DNA of 64,000 bases from SLRI01 sp964393275 (GTDB lineage: Bacteria; Pseudomonadota; Alphaproteobacteria; Geminicoccales; Geminicoccaceae), in NCBI GenBank assembly GCA_964393275.1, contig CAYMTA010000014.1:1-64000 (forward strand), read 5' to 3'. Below are positions 6,918-13,935 of the stretch, piece after piece. Below the pieces are notes generated by a model that saw nothing but the letters and a program-made list of their open reading frames with translations, searched no databases and was not told the DNA's origin. The position numbers and the translations under genes were made by a program. The first letter of the stretch is position 1; each line of letters starts with the position of its first letter.

Positions 6918-8290
6918 GGCTGTGTCTCCCTTTCCGCTGGCCGACCATTGGCGATCAGGCCGAAGTAATCGACGGGTCCCATCTGCCCGCCCTTGAGCGC
7001 GATTTCGATGCCGTGGAAGCGGGAATCGTCGCTGAAGGCCCGGCTGAGGGCGCAGGCGGGTGCCAGCTCGATCTCGGCTTCGAGCGCGAAGACGTCGAGG
7101 CCGGCCAAAGCGTGGCCCGAGCTGTCGCCACCGGCGATCGCGACCCGGCCGAGGTCGAGCGTGGCGACCAGGGCATGGAGGATGCTGCCGAGGCCGTAGC
7201 CGATGCGGGCGTGGATGGATTCGGCCTCCTGGCCGCTCGCCCGGATGGCCGCGGCCAGGGCCGGGATCGCCGGATCGTCGGGCCCGCGCGCGGTGAAGAC
7301 CAGGGGCTCGCTGCCGGTGCGGTGGGCGGTGCTGGCCGCCGCGACCGCCATGTCCAGCGCAAGGCGCCAGGCCACCTCGTCGACCGCCTTGGTGACGTCG
7401 AGGCGGATGGGGCTGAAGCCGTTGGCCTCGGCCCAGTCGATCTGTCCTGCCGTGACCGGCGAGCAGCTTCCGGAGGCCACGGCGATCCGCCGGCGGCCGG
7501 CGGTTCGGCGGGGCGGCGGCTCGCCCAGCAGCCCCGCCTTTCGCCAATGCGCCACGAGGGCGTACTCCACGCCCTGGCTGCCGATCGCGAGGAGCCGTTC
7601 GCCGCGCTCCTCCCAGATCAGGCGCCCGGCGGCCTCGAGGCTGGTCTGATCGAGCGTGTCGAGGGCGATGATCTCGGCACCCCGCGCGAGCTCTCGCTCG
7701 AGCGTGCTTCGCCCGCCGTCACGGGTGAACGCCAGATAGTCGACGAGGCCGATGGGCCGCGCGGTCTGCCGGGCCAGGTGCAGCCGCACGTCGGCCTCGT
7801 CCATGGGTGTCGAGGGGTGGCGCGCCATGGTCGGATGGCGATCGAGCCGATAGCCGGTGCCGTCGACGGCGGCGAAGAGATTGCCGAAGAGCTGGTAGCG
7901 GTGGATCGCCGGGGCCGCGACCAGGAGCGGGTGCCAGGCGCCGCCCAGGATGGGTGCGGCGAGATCGATCGCCCGGCCGATGGAGCCGATCTCGGGGCTC
8001 GAATCGAAGGTCGAGCAGACCTTGTAGTGGGCGATCGGTGCCGCGAGGCCGGCCAGGGTGGCGAAGATCTTGGGCAGGTTCTCGTCCATCCATGCGGGCG
8101 ACCTCGCCCGGGCCACACCGGCGATGCCGATGCCAGGGTGGCCGGCGAAGCCGGCGAGCCGCTCCGGTGTCGGCGGCTCGGTGAAGAGCACCGTCGGCAG
8201 GCCGGCGAAGGTCAAGACCTCCATGACCGCCGAGGAGCCGGTGAAGTCGTCGCCGTAGAAGGCGACGAGGCGGCCGTCCGGCAGGCTCAT
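6914..8290 (-). CDS. oiaK: DUF1537 four-carbon acid sugar kinase family; probable 3-oxo-isoapionate kinase (OiaK)
   Basis: A 458-residue two-domain kinase. The N-terminal sugar-acid-binding domain has YGDDFTGSS at about residues 13-21 and KVCSTFDSSPEIGSIG near 110-125; the C-terminal nucleotide-binding domain has VASGSCSPVT and the Gly-rich IAGGDSSG. Family members phosphorylate threonate, erythronate, 3-oxo-tetronates and 3-oxo-isoapionate. Position between the ApnO-like gene and the RuBisCO-like gene, both with 4-nt overlaps, supports the 3-oxo-isoapionate kinase role, making the 4-phosphate that the RuBisCO-like protein would cleave. Specificity is inferred from neighbourhood. Confidence 0.75.
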   Translation of the reverse strand: MSLPDGRLVAFYGDDFTGSSAVMEVLTFAGLPTVLFTEPPTPERLAGFAGHPGIGIAGVARARSPAWMDENLPKIFATLAGLAAPIAHYKVCSTFDSSPEIGSIGRAIDLAAPILGGAWHPLLVAAPAIHRYQLFGNLFAAVDGTGYRLDRHPTMARHPSTPMDEADVRLHLARQTARPIGLVDYLAFTRDGGRSTLERELARGAEIIALDTLDQTSLEAAGRLIWEERGERLLAIGSQGVEYALVAHWRKAGLLGEPPPRRTAGRRRIAVASGSCSPVTAGQIDWAEANGFSPIRLDVTKAVDEVAWRLALDMAVAAASTAHRTGSEPLVFTARGPDDPAIPALAAAIRASGQEAESIHARIGYGLGSILHALVATLDLGRVAIAGGDSSGHALAGLDVFALEAEIELAPACALSRAFSDDSRFHGIEIALKGGQMGPVDYFGLIANGRPAERETQP

Positions 8291-9534
8291 CGACCGAGCG
8301 CCTCTAAGGCGGTGCGGAGATCCTCGTGGGTAGCGGCGGCAGTGGCGAGCGGGATGCCGGCGGCGGCCGCTTCCCAGGCCTGGCGCAGGCTCGCCACGCC
8401 GGGCTCGATGCCGCCAGGATGGCCCATGATGCCGCCGCCGGCGGCGAAGATCAGGTCGGTCGTGCCGATCGCCTCGAAGGTGTCGTGCGCCTGGCCCGCG
8501 GTCTGGCCGGAGCTGAAGACCGGCATGGCGATGCAGGGCTTGTCGTCCCAGAGGGGTGTCAGCAGGCTCCGCGCCGAGGCGACGACGCTTTCGTCCGGCT
8601 CGCAGAACTTGTTGCGGATGCCGTTGACATGCATGTGGTCGGCGCCCGCCAGCCGCCAGAGCTTCGACCAGGCGTGATAGGACCAGCCCAGCAGCGGATG
8701 GCGCGAGAGGTAGCCCCAGCCGTTGCGATGCGCGTGGATCGGCAGTTGGCTGTGGCGGCGAAGCTCGACCATGCCGACCAGCCCGACCGAGTTGAGGCTG
8801 GCCATGACGCAGGTGCCGCCGAGCTCGAGCACGAGGTCGTGGCGGCGGCGCATCTGGTCGATCTCGCCGGTCAGGTTGAAGGCGAACATCACCCGCTTGC
8901 CGGTTCTGTCGGCATGGCGGTCGATGACCCGCATCACCGCCCGCACGCGCGCCTCGAACGGGCAGGCGGGGCCGTCCCCCTGCAGCTCGTCGTCCTTGAC
9001 GAAGTCGATGCCGCCGCGGGCCAAAGTCTCGACCATCTCGGCCGTGGCATCGGGCGAGAGTCCGACCGAGGGCTTGATGATGGTGCCGATCAGGGGCCCT
9101 TCCGCCACGCCGGCGAGGCGCCGCGTCCCCGCGATGCCGAAGGCAGGGCCCGGATAGCGCTCGCCGAAGGCCGGCGGCAGGGCGATGTCGAGCAGGCGCA
9201 GGCCCGAGAACTGCTGCAGCTCGAAGAGGTTGCCGGCGACCGTGGCGACCAGGTTGGGCAAGGACGGTCCGAGATTATCGAGCGGCCAGGAGAGCTCGGC
9301 CATGCAGCGGCGGTGGACCGGGCCGGGCTTCGCACCGGGCAGGCTGGGCGCGGCCACCTCCTCCAGCAGCTCCAGCTTCTCGATCCTGGCGCCGAAGCGC
9401 TCCTTGAGCTCCGGCGTCTCGTCCGGCAGGGCGATGAAGGTGCCGGACGACTGCTCGCCGGCCATCACCTCGACCGCCCGGCGCGGATCGATGGCGGTCT
9501 CGATCAGGTAGCTGGCATGGATCCGCTCATTCAT
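8287..9534 (-). CDS. RuBisCO-like protein (form IV), probable 3-oxo-isoapionate-4-phosphate transcarboxylase/hydrolase or decarboxylase
   Basis: A 415-residue RuBisCO large-subunit homologue. Relative to spinach numbering, most active-site residues are kept: E60 and T65 (GEQSSGT), N123, K175 (K154 here), carbamylated K201 with D203 and E204 (K180-D182-E183), H294-R295 (H269-R270), H327 (H302), loop-6 K334 (K309), S379, and the GGG phosphate loop. K177 is Ser156, W66 is Phe and G380 is Ser, so carbon fixation is unlikely. Between the kinase gene and two dehydrogenase genes it fits OiaT (giving 3-phosphoglycerate plus glycolate) or OiaX (decarboxylase). A 2-hydroxyacid oxidase gene at 21719 favours the glycolate route. 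Start and stop overlap both neighbours by 4 nt. Confidence 0.85.
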   Translation of the reverse strand: MNERIHASYLIETAIDPRRAVEVMAGEQSSGTFIALPDETPELKERFGARIEKLELLEEVAAPSLPGAKPGPVHRRCMAELSWPLDNLGPSLPNLVATVAGNLFELQQFSGLRLLDIALPPAFGERYPGPAFGIAGTRRLAGVAEGPLIGTIIKPSVGLSPDATAEMVETLARGGIDFVKDDELQGDGPACPFEARVRAVMRVIDRHADRTGKRVMFAFNLTGEIDQMRRRHDLVLELGGTCVMASLNSVGLVGMVELRRHSQLPIHAHRNGWGYLSRHPLLGWSYHAWSKLWRLAGADHMHVNGIRNKFCEPDESVVASARSLLTPLWDDKPCIAMPVFSSGQTAGQAHDTFEAIGTTDLIFAAGGGIMGHPGGIEPGVASLRQAWEAAAAGIPLATAAATHEDLRTALEALGR

Positions 9535-10547
9535 GCCTCGGGCACCACGGGCTGGCCCTTTGCGGCCGACGCATAGGCCGCCTCGACCAGGGCGAAGGTC
9601 TTGAGATTGTCACGGGCGGAGGTCTGGAACTCCTCGCCGGATCGCAGGCAGTCGATGAAGTGCTGCTGGGTGTTGAGCACCGATCCCTGCGCCAGCGCCC
9701 ATTGCGGATCGGCCCAGGCGGGCACCTCGGGCCTGATCTCGCGGACCGCGCGGCTGCCGGGCCGGTGCAGCACGAGCTGGTAGTCATGGCCGAGCTGCAG
9801 CGTTCCGTCCCGGCCCTCGATCTCGACCAGGGTCTGCGGGAAGGGATCGGGGTCGATCCGGTTGGTGTAGCTGCAGGTGACGGCGCAGACGGCACCCGAG
9901 CGATGGCGGAGCGACATGGTGGCCTGCGCCTCGCCCTTGGCCCCCGGCATGGTCTTTTGCGTTCGGGCATAGAGATCGGCGACGTCGCCCAGGAGGAAGC
10001 GGGCGACGTCGAGGACGTGGATGCCGAGATCGAGCAGGATGAAGCGCTCGACCCTTGCCAGATAAGGCTGGCCCGCCACCACGTCGTAGCCGGTGCGCCA
10101 GGCGATGTGGGCGAAGAAGGGCTCGCCGATCTCCGCCATCGCCCCCTTCAACGCGATCAGGGGCGTCTGGAAGCGGAAGTTCTCGTGGACCATCACCCGG
10201 ATGCCGGCGGCCTCGGCCGCCTCGAGGATGCGGCGAACGCCAGCGATATCGGGGGCGAAGGGCTTCTGGCAGATGACGTCGGCGCCCGCCGCCGCGGCCT
10301 TCAGGACCAGCGCCTCGTGCGTCTCCATGGTGGTCGCGATATCGACGAAGTCCGGCTTCGCCGCGGCCAGCATGGCGTCGACGTCGGTATGGGCCACGGC
10401 CCCCGTCAGGGCCGCCGCGGCCTCGGCCTTGGCCGGATCGAGGTCGCAGACGGCGACCAGCTTCGCCCCTTTGACGTCGCCCCAGGCCTTCAGATGGTTC
10501 TGGGCGAAGAAGCCGCAGCCGATCACGGCACCCCGGAGCACGCTCAA
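9531..10547 (-). CDS. Gfo/Idh/MocA family oxidoreductase, second of a tandem pair
   Basis: A 338-residue NAD(P)-dependent sugar dehydrogenase. N-terminal Rossmann motif GCGFFAQNH, the catalytic-lysine motif QKPFAP, HENFRFQTP, and the substrate-side motif LDLGIHVLD (Asp/His) are visible. The start is taken as TTG at 10547 because it overlaps the preceding TGA (TTGA) and follows GGGAGG by 5 nt; GTG at 10541 is the alternative. It resembles the upstream paralogue throughout, so duplication is likely. D-apiose dehydrogenase (ApsD) belongs to this family, and one of the two could be that enzyme; the other may act on a related sugar. Confidence 0.85.
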   Translation of the reverse strand: MSVLRGAVIGCGFFAQNHLKAWGDVKGAKLVAVCDLDPAKAEAAAALTGAVAHTDVDAMLAAAKPDFVDIATTMETHEALVLKAAAAGADVICQKPFAPDIAGVRRILEAAEAAGIRVMVHENFRFQTPLIALKGAMAEIGEPFFAHIAWRTGYDVVAGQPYLARVERFILLDLGIHVLDVARFLLGDVADLYARTQKTMPGAKGEAQATMSLRHRSGAVCAVTCSYTNRIDPDPFPQTLVEIEGRDGTLQLGHDYQLVLHRPGSRAVREIRPEVPAWADPQWALAQGSVLNTQQHFIDCLRSGEEFQTSARDNLKTFALVEAAYASAAKGQPVVPEA

Positions 10548-11536
10548 AGCGCCCTCCCGGTGGCCGCCGATTCGTAGGCCTTGAAGACCAGCGCCAGGGT
10601 CTCGAGGTTGTCGGCACCCGAGGTCGCTGGCTGGCGCCCCTGGCGCAGGCACTCCACCCAGTGCCGCTGGATGTTGACCACACTCTCCTGAATGTTGTGC
10701 CAGGGTTTCGCACCGAAGGGCGGGACCTCCGGCTCGACGCCGATCTCGCGCGACCAGCCGTGGCCCGAGACCTTCAGCCGGTAGCCGGCCAGGAGCTCGA
10801 CCGTTCCCTTGCTGCCTTCGATCCGCACCAGGGTCTGGGGGAAGGGGTCCGGCTCGAGCTTGGTGAAGAACGAGAAGTCGACGAGGCTCGCCGCACCGCT
10901 TTCGTGGTCGAGCATGATGGTCACGCAGTCCTCGCCGGCGACCGTCGGGTTCACCCGCTGGGCGCGGCAGTGCAGCCGGGTCGCCTCACCCATGAAATAA
11001 CGGGCGAGATCGAGCAGGTGGATGCCGAGATCCATGATGGCGAGACGGGGCTCGGTCCTCAGGTAGGGCTGGTTGGTGTAGATGTCGAAGGCGTGGCGAA
11101 AGCTGATCCTGGCGAAGGTCACCTCGCCGATCTTACCCGATTCCAAGACCCTCTTCACGGCCATGAGCGGCGACTGCCAGCGGAAGTTCTCGTGCACCAT
11201 GAGCGGCACGCCGGCGGCGGCGCAGGCCGCGACCATGGCCCGGGCATCCTCGAGGCTCGGAGCGAAGGGCTTCTGGCAGATCACCGGCACCCGGTGCGTG
11301 GCGGCGAGCTCGACCAGCGGCCGGTGGGAATCGGCAGTCGTGATGATGTCGACGAAATCGAGCTTCTCGCTCGCCAGCATGGCGGCGGCGTCAGTGTAGC
11401 TCCTGGCCCCGTCCCATTTGGCCTTCGCGCGATCGCGATCGCACACGGCGACGATTTCCACGCCGTCCAGAAGCTGCCATGCGGCCAAGTGGTTGGCGGC
11501 AAAGAAGCCACAACCGATGATGCCGCCCTTCAGCAT
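10544..11536 (-). CDS. Gfo/Idh/MocA family oxidoreductase, first of a tandem pair (D-apiose dehydrogenase candidate)
   Basis: A 330-residue paralogue of the next gene, with GCGFFAANH, QKPFAPS, HENFRWQSP and MDLGIHLLD. It opens the ten-gene operon that runs to 947. The ATG at 11536 puts the Rossmann strand at residues 2-8, as in the paralogue, but has no good ribosome-binding site of its own. The strong GGGGAGG at 11563-11569 serves an out-of-frame ATG at 11556. Either a small leader frame hands ribosomes to this start, or there is a frameshift. Function as D-apiose dehydrogenase is inferred from family and context. Confidence 0.85.
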   Translation of the reverse strand: MLKGGIIGCGFFAANHLAAWQLLDGVEIVAVCDRDRAKAKWDGARSYTDAAAMLASEKLDFVDIITTADSHRPLVELAATHRVPVICQKPFAPSLEDARAMVAACAAAGVPLMVHENFRWQSPLMAVKRVLESGKIGEVTFARISFRHAFDIYTNQPYLRTEPRLAIMDLGIHLLDLARYFMGEATRLHCRAQRVNPTVAGEDCVTIMLDHESGAASLVDFSFFTKLEPDPFPQTLVRIEGSKGTVELLAGYRLKVSGHGWSREIGVEPEVPPFGAKPWHNIQESVVNIQRHWVECLRQGRQPATSGADNLETLALVFKAYESAATGRAL

Positions 11537-11556
11537 GGGCGGACTGCTCGGCCCAT
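11530..11556 (-). CDS. Candidate eight-residue leader ORF in front of the dehydrogenase operon
   Basis: ATG at 11556, 6 nt after GGGGAGG, reads MGRAVRPC and stops at a TGA (11530-11532) that lies just past the ATG of the dehydrogenase gene (11536). Stop and start are thus interleaved, as in coupled or reinitiating systems. Two further in-frame ATGs lie upstream. The alternative is a base indel, with the true start at 11556. Confidence 0.4.
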   Translation of the reverse strand: MGRAVRPC

Positions 11557-11576
11557 GGCGTTCCTCCCCATTGCCA

Positions 11577-11614
11577 TTGACTGCTGATGATACCAGTCTC
11601 GTGGGCAGGCGCAA
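11577..11614 (-). promoter_or_regulatory. Promoter and shared candidate operator of the apionate operon
   Basis: On the minus strand, TTGCGC (11609-11614), a 16-nt spacer and TATCAT (11587-11592) form a sigma70-like promoter, with transcription starting near 11580. The plus-strand 19-mer TTGACTGCTGATGATACCA at 11577-11595 covers the -10 and start site and matches 17 of 19 positions of the site at 17689-17707. It is a candidate binding site for the GntR regulator encoded at 19688, or a sequence common to both promoters. Confidence 0.55.
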
Positions 11615-11635
11615 GCCGCCCCGGCCTGCCGTCGG

Positions 11636-12025
11636 CTAGGCGAACGGACCCCAGGGCTCGCGGAGCGAAAGCCGGGCGTCGCCTTGCGCCGCCAGCCATT
11701 CGGCGCCGATGACGGTCAGCGTGTAGCCGCCCCCGGTGCTCTGATAGGCATCGAACTGCATGAACGAGTTGTGCACGCTCGGTCGGACGATGCCGCGTCG
11801 CGCCAACTCCCAGGCGGCGTCGTAGAGTGGCGTCGAGGCGGCGTAGGCGTCGGCGTTCTCGATTGGATCCGGGTGCCGCTTGCCCAGCACCTCGGCCACG
11901 TAGCGCGACGCCAGATCGACCACGGTGAAGTGGTAGCCGTGCTGGCCGTGCGTCGCCGGACCCTGCTCGCGGAGCTTGCGCAGGATGTAGGCGAGGGCCG
12001 CGTCGCCATCGAGCGGTGGCGTCAT
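11636..12025 (-). CDS. Hypothetical protein
   Basis: A 129-residue soluble protein with no signal peptide or membrane segment and no family I recognise. It has a mixed alpha/beta look and several Trp and His residues (HGQHGYHFTVVDLASRYVAEV). Its ATG overlaps the stop of the upstream MAPEG-like gene (ATGA), so the two form a small operon. It ends about 100 nt upstream of the dehydrogenase operon on the same strand. Codon use matches its neighbours, which supports a real gene. Confidence 0.7.
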   Translation of the reverse strand: MTPPLDGDAALAYILRKLREQGPATHGQHGYHFTVVDLASRYVAEVLGKRHPDPIENADAYAASTPLYDAAWELARRGIVRPSVHNSFMQFDAYQSTGGGYTLTVIGAEWLAAQGDARLSLREPWGPFA

Positions 12026-12450
12026 CGAGCCCGCGCCAGATGCGCCAGGACCGAGGTTTCCGGCATGTCCGTCATCCCGGCATATTGGGCGAGCGCCAAG
12101 AGCACTGTGATGGCGTACATGGTGGTCACCAGCACCATGGCGGCGACGCCGCTGCTGTTGCGCGCGGGGAAGCCGAAGGAATGGCAGTGCAGCAGGGCCG
12201 CCACGACCAGCATGAGGCCGAGCCCGTGCAGGACCGGCGGCGATGCCCCGCCGATCTCGATCACGGCGAGCAGGAGGAGCGCCATGGGTGTGTACTGGGC
12301 GGTGAAGTTGCGGCCGTGCGAGGCGCGATCGTACCAGCGCATCGGCCAGTCGACCTGCCTCGTCCGGGCGTGCCGCTTGAGCAGGATGAGGTACCAGGTG
12401 TGGCCGATGTAAAGCGTCGCCATAATGACGACATAGAGCGAGGTGAGCAT
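12022..12450 (-). CDS. MAPEG-family-like membrane protein
   Basis: A 142-residue protein with about four hydrophobic helices: MLTSLYVVIMATLYIG, TPMALLLLAVIEIGG, LHGLGLMLVVAALLH, and AMVLVTTMYAITVLLALA. The helix pattern and the LHGLGL...HCHSFG region resemble the MAPEG (membrane-associated eicosanoid/glutathione metabolism, YecN-like) family. The NFTAQYTP loop sits where the family has its conserved Asn/Glu/Pro residues. It is the first gene of a two-gene unit with the hypothetical protein at 11636. Substrate and role are unknown. Confidence 0.65.
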   Translation of the reverse strand: MLTSLYVVIMATLYIGHTWYLILLKRHARTRQVDWPMRWYDRASHGRNFTAQYTPMALLLLAVIEIGGASPPVLHGLGLMLVVAALLHCHSFGFPARNSSGVAAMVLVTTMYAITVLLALAQYAGMTDMPETSVLAHLARAR

Positions 12451-12589
12451 CGGCGGTCAGTCTCCTGGAGCGGGCAGGCGAGCGCTCCAATAGGCCGTTC
12501 CTAGCAAGAGTCTAGAGATGTTATCCGCGATTCGCCTTCGACCGAAGAGCCGATCGCCAGGCGAATCGCTACCGAAGTATGGATGATAC

Positions 12590-12895
12590 ATGATGACATC
12601 ACCCAAGGACGAGATCCGACAGGCGACCGCTCCTGCCCGGCGGTCACCCGGAACGCGGCAGGTCAATCTGGCGTTGACGGCGGCGCAGGAGGAGCTTGTC
12701 CGCCTCCTGGTGCTCAGGCTGCGCGAGGGCGGGCTCGAGTTCGAGCGGCGGGTGCGGGAGTTCGTCCAGGAGGCGCCGGTGCCGCGCTACATGCACGTGG
12801 ACGAGCTCGACCGACGCTTCGGCGCGCTCGAGCGACGCATCCTCGCCCTGGAGCAGGCGCTGGACAGGCAAAGCGGGTCCGGCAGCATCGGCTAG
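12590..12895 (+). CDS. Small hypothetical protein with coiled-coil character
   Basis: A 101-residue protein rich in Arg, Glu and Leu, predicted almost wholly helical; the region ELDRRFGALERRILALEQAL at about residues 72-91 has heptad spacing. No signal, membrane segment or known domain is visible. It is transcribed away from the MAPEG-like gene and converges on the CUT2 permease that ends at 12946. Adjacent ATG codons at 12590 and 12593 are both possible starts, with weak ribosome-binding sequence. Codon bias looks coding, but the assignment is tentative. Confidence 0.55.
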   Translation: MMTSPKDEIRQATAPARRSPGTRQVNLALTAAQEELVRLLVLRLREGGLEFERRVREFVQEAPVPRYMHVDELDRRFGALERRILALEQALDRQSGSGSIG

Positions 12896-12945
12896 CGTCT
12901 CGGCCTGGGGCCTTCGGCCGCGCCCGCCCGGTTGCGCGGCGGGCG

Positions 12946-13935
12946 TCAGGCCTCCTCGACGCGGATCTTGCGACGGCCCATGGCGTCGAGGATGCGGGTC
13001 CGCTGGCTGTCGATGAGGACGGCGATGAAGATGATGGTCGCCGTCACCAGCGGGTAGATGTACGGGTTGGCGTTGGTCATCACGAGCCCGTTCTCGACCG
13101 TCTGGATGAGGATCGCGCCGAAGACGGTGCCGATCACCCCGCCCCGCCCGCCGAACAGGCTGGTGCCGCCGAGCACGGCGGCGGCGATTACCGGGAACTC
13201 CTTCTGGAAGCCGAAGGTCGAGGAGGCGGCGGCGACCTGGGCGATCGAGACGAGCCCGCCCAGGGCCGCGCAGAGGCCGCAGATGCAATAGACGGCGAAG
13301 AGCACGAGCGGGACGTTGATCCCGGCCTTGCCCGCCGCGATCGGATCCTGGCCCACGGCGTAGATCTGGCGGCCGAAGGGGGTCTCGCGCAGCACCACCC
13401 AGGCCGAGGCGAAGACCGCGGCGAACATCCAGATGGCCCAGGGCACGCCCAGATAGCTGGTCCGGCCGAGGCTCGTGATCGGGTCCTCGGCGAAGACCAT
13501 GCGGGTGTCGGTCATCCAGAGCGCAGCACCGCGCAGGATGAAGAGTGTCGCCAGGGTGATGATGAAGGGATGCAGCCCGCGCAGCTGGACGACGAAGAAT
13601 CCGTTGACGGCGCCGAGGGCGAGCCCGAGGAGCGCGATCAGCGGGAAGGAGACGATGATCGGCAGGTCGCCGAGATAAAGGGCGAGGATGGCGACGCCGA
13701 CATACATCACGGCACCCACCGAGAGATCGATGCCGGCGGTGAGCAGCACGAAGGTCATGCCGATCGCCATGATCGCGATGTGCGACGACTGGGTGACGAT
13801 GTTGGTGAAGTTGGCGATCGTGAGGAAGCGGTCGGAGAGGCTGGCGAAGATCACGAGGACCACGACGAAGGCGATCAGGGGCGCGTTCTGCAGCAGCAGC
13901 AACGCGAGGCGGCGGCCGGCCGCGCCCGACCTCAA
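12946..13935 (-). CDS. Sugar ABC transporter permease, RbsC type (CUT2), second permease
   Basis: A 329-residue inner-membrane permease of the ribose/autoinducer-2 family with 8-10 hydrophobic segments. It has the family motif AGIDLSVGAVM near residue 75 and GGTSLFGGRGGVIGT near 265. The start is taken as TTG at 13935, which overlaps the ATPase gene stop (TTGA) and follows GGAGGAG by 6 nt. It is the last gene of the order binding protein, permease, ATPase, permease, so the importer probably uses two different permease subunits. A sugar such as D-apiose is a reasonable substrate. Confidence 0.88.
   Translation of the reverse strand: MRSGAAGRRLALLLLQNAPLIAFVVVLVIFASLSDRFLTIANFTNIVTQSSHIAIMAIGMTFVLLTAGIDLSVGAVMYVGVAILALYLGDLPIIVSFPLIALLGLALGAVNGFFVVQLRGLHPFIITLATLFILRGAALWMTDTRMVFAEDPITSLGRTSYLGVPWAIWMFAAVFASAWVVLRETPFGRQIYAVGQDPIAAGKAGINVPLVLFAVYCICGLCAALGGLVSIAQVAAASSTFGFQKEFPVIAAAVLGGTSLFGGRGGVIGTVFGAILIQTVENGLVMTNANPYIYPLVTATIIFIAVLIDSQRTRILDAMGRRKIRVEEA

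Noticed and set aside
8287..9534. The RuBisCO-like gene as a true carbon-fixing RuBisCO
   Set aside because: K177, W66 and G380 equivalents are changed, there is no small subunit or phosphoribulokinase, and it sits inside a sugar-acid catabolic operon.
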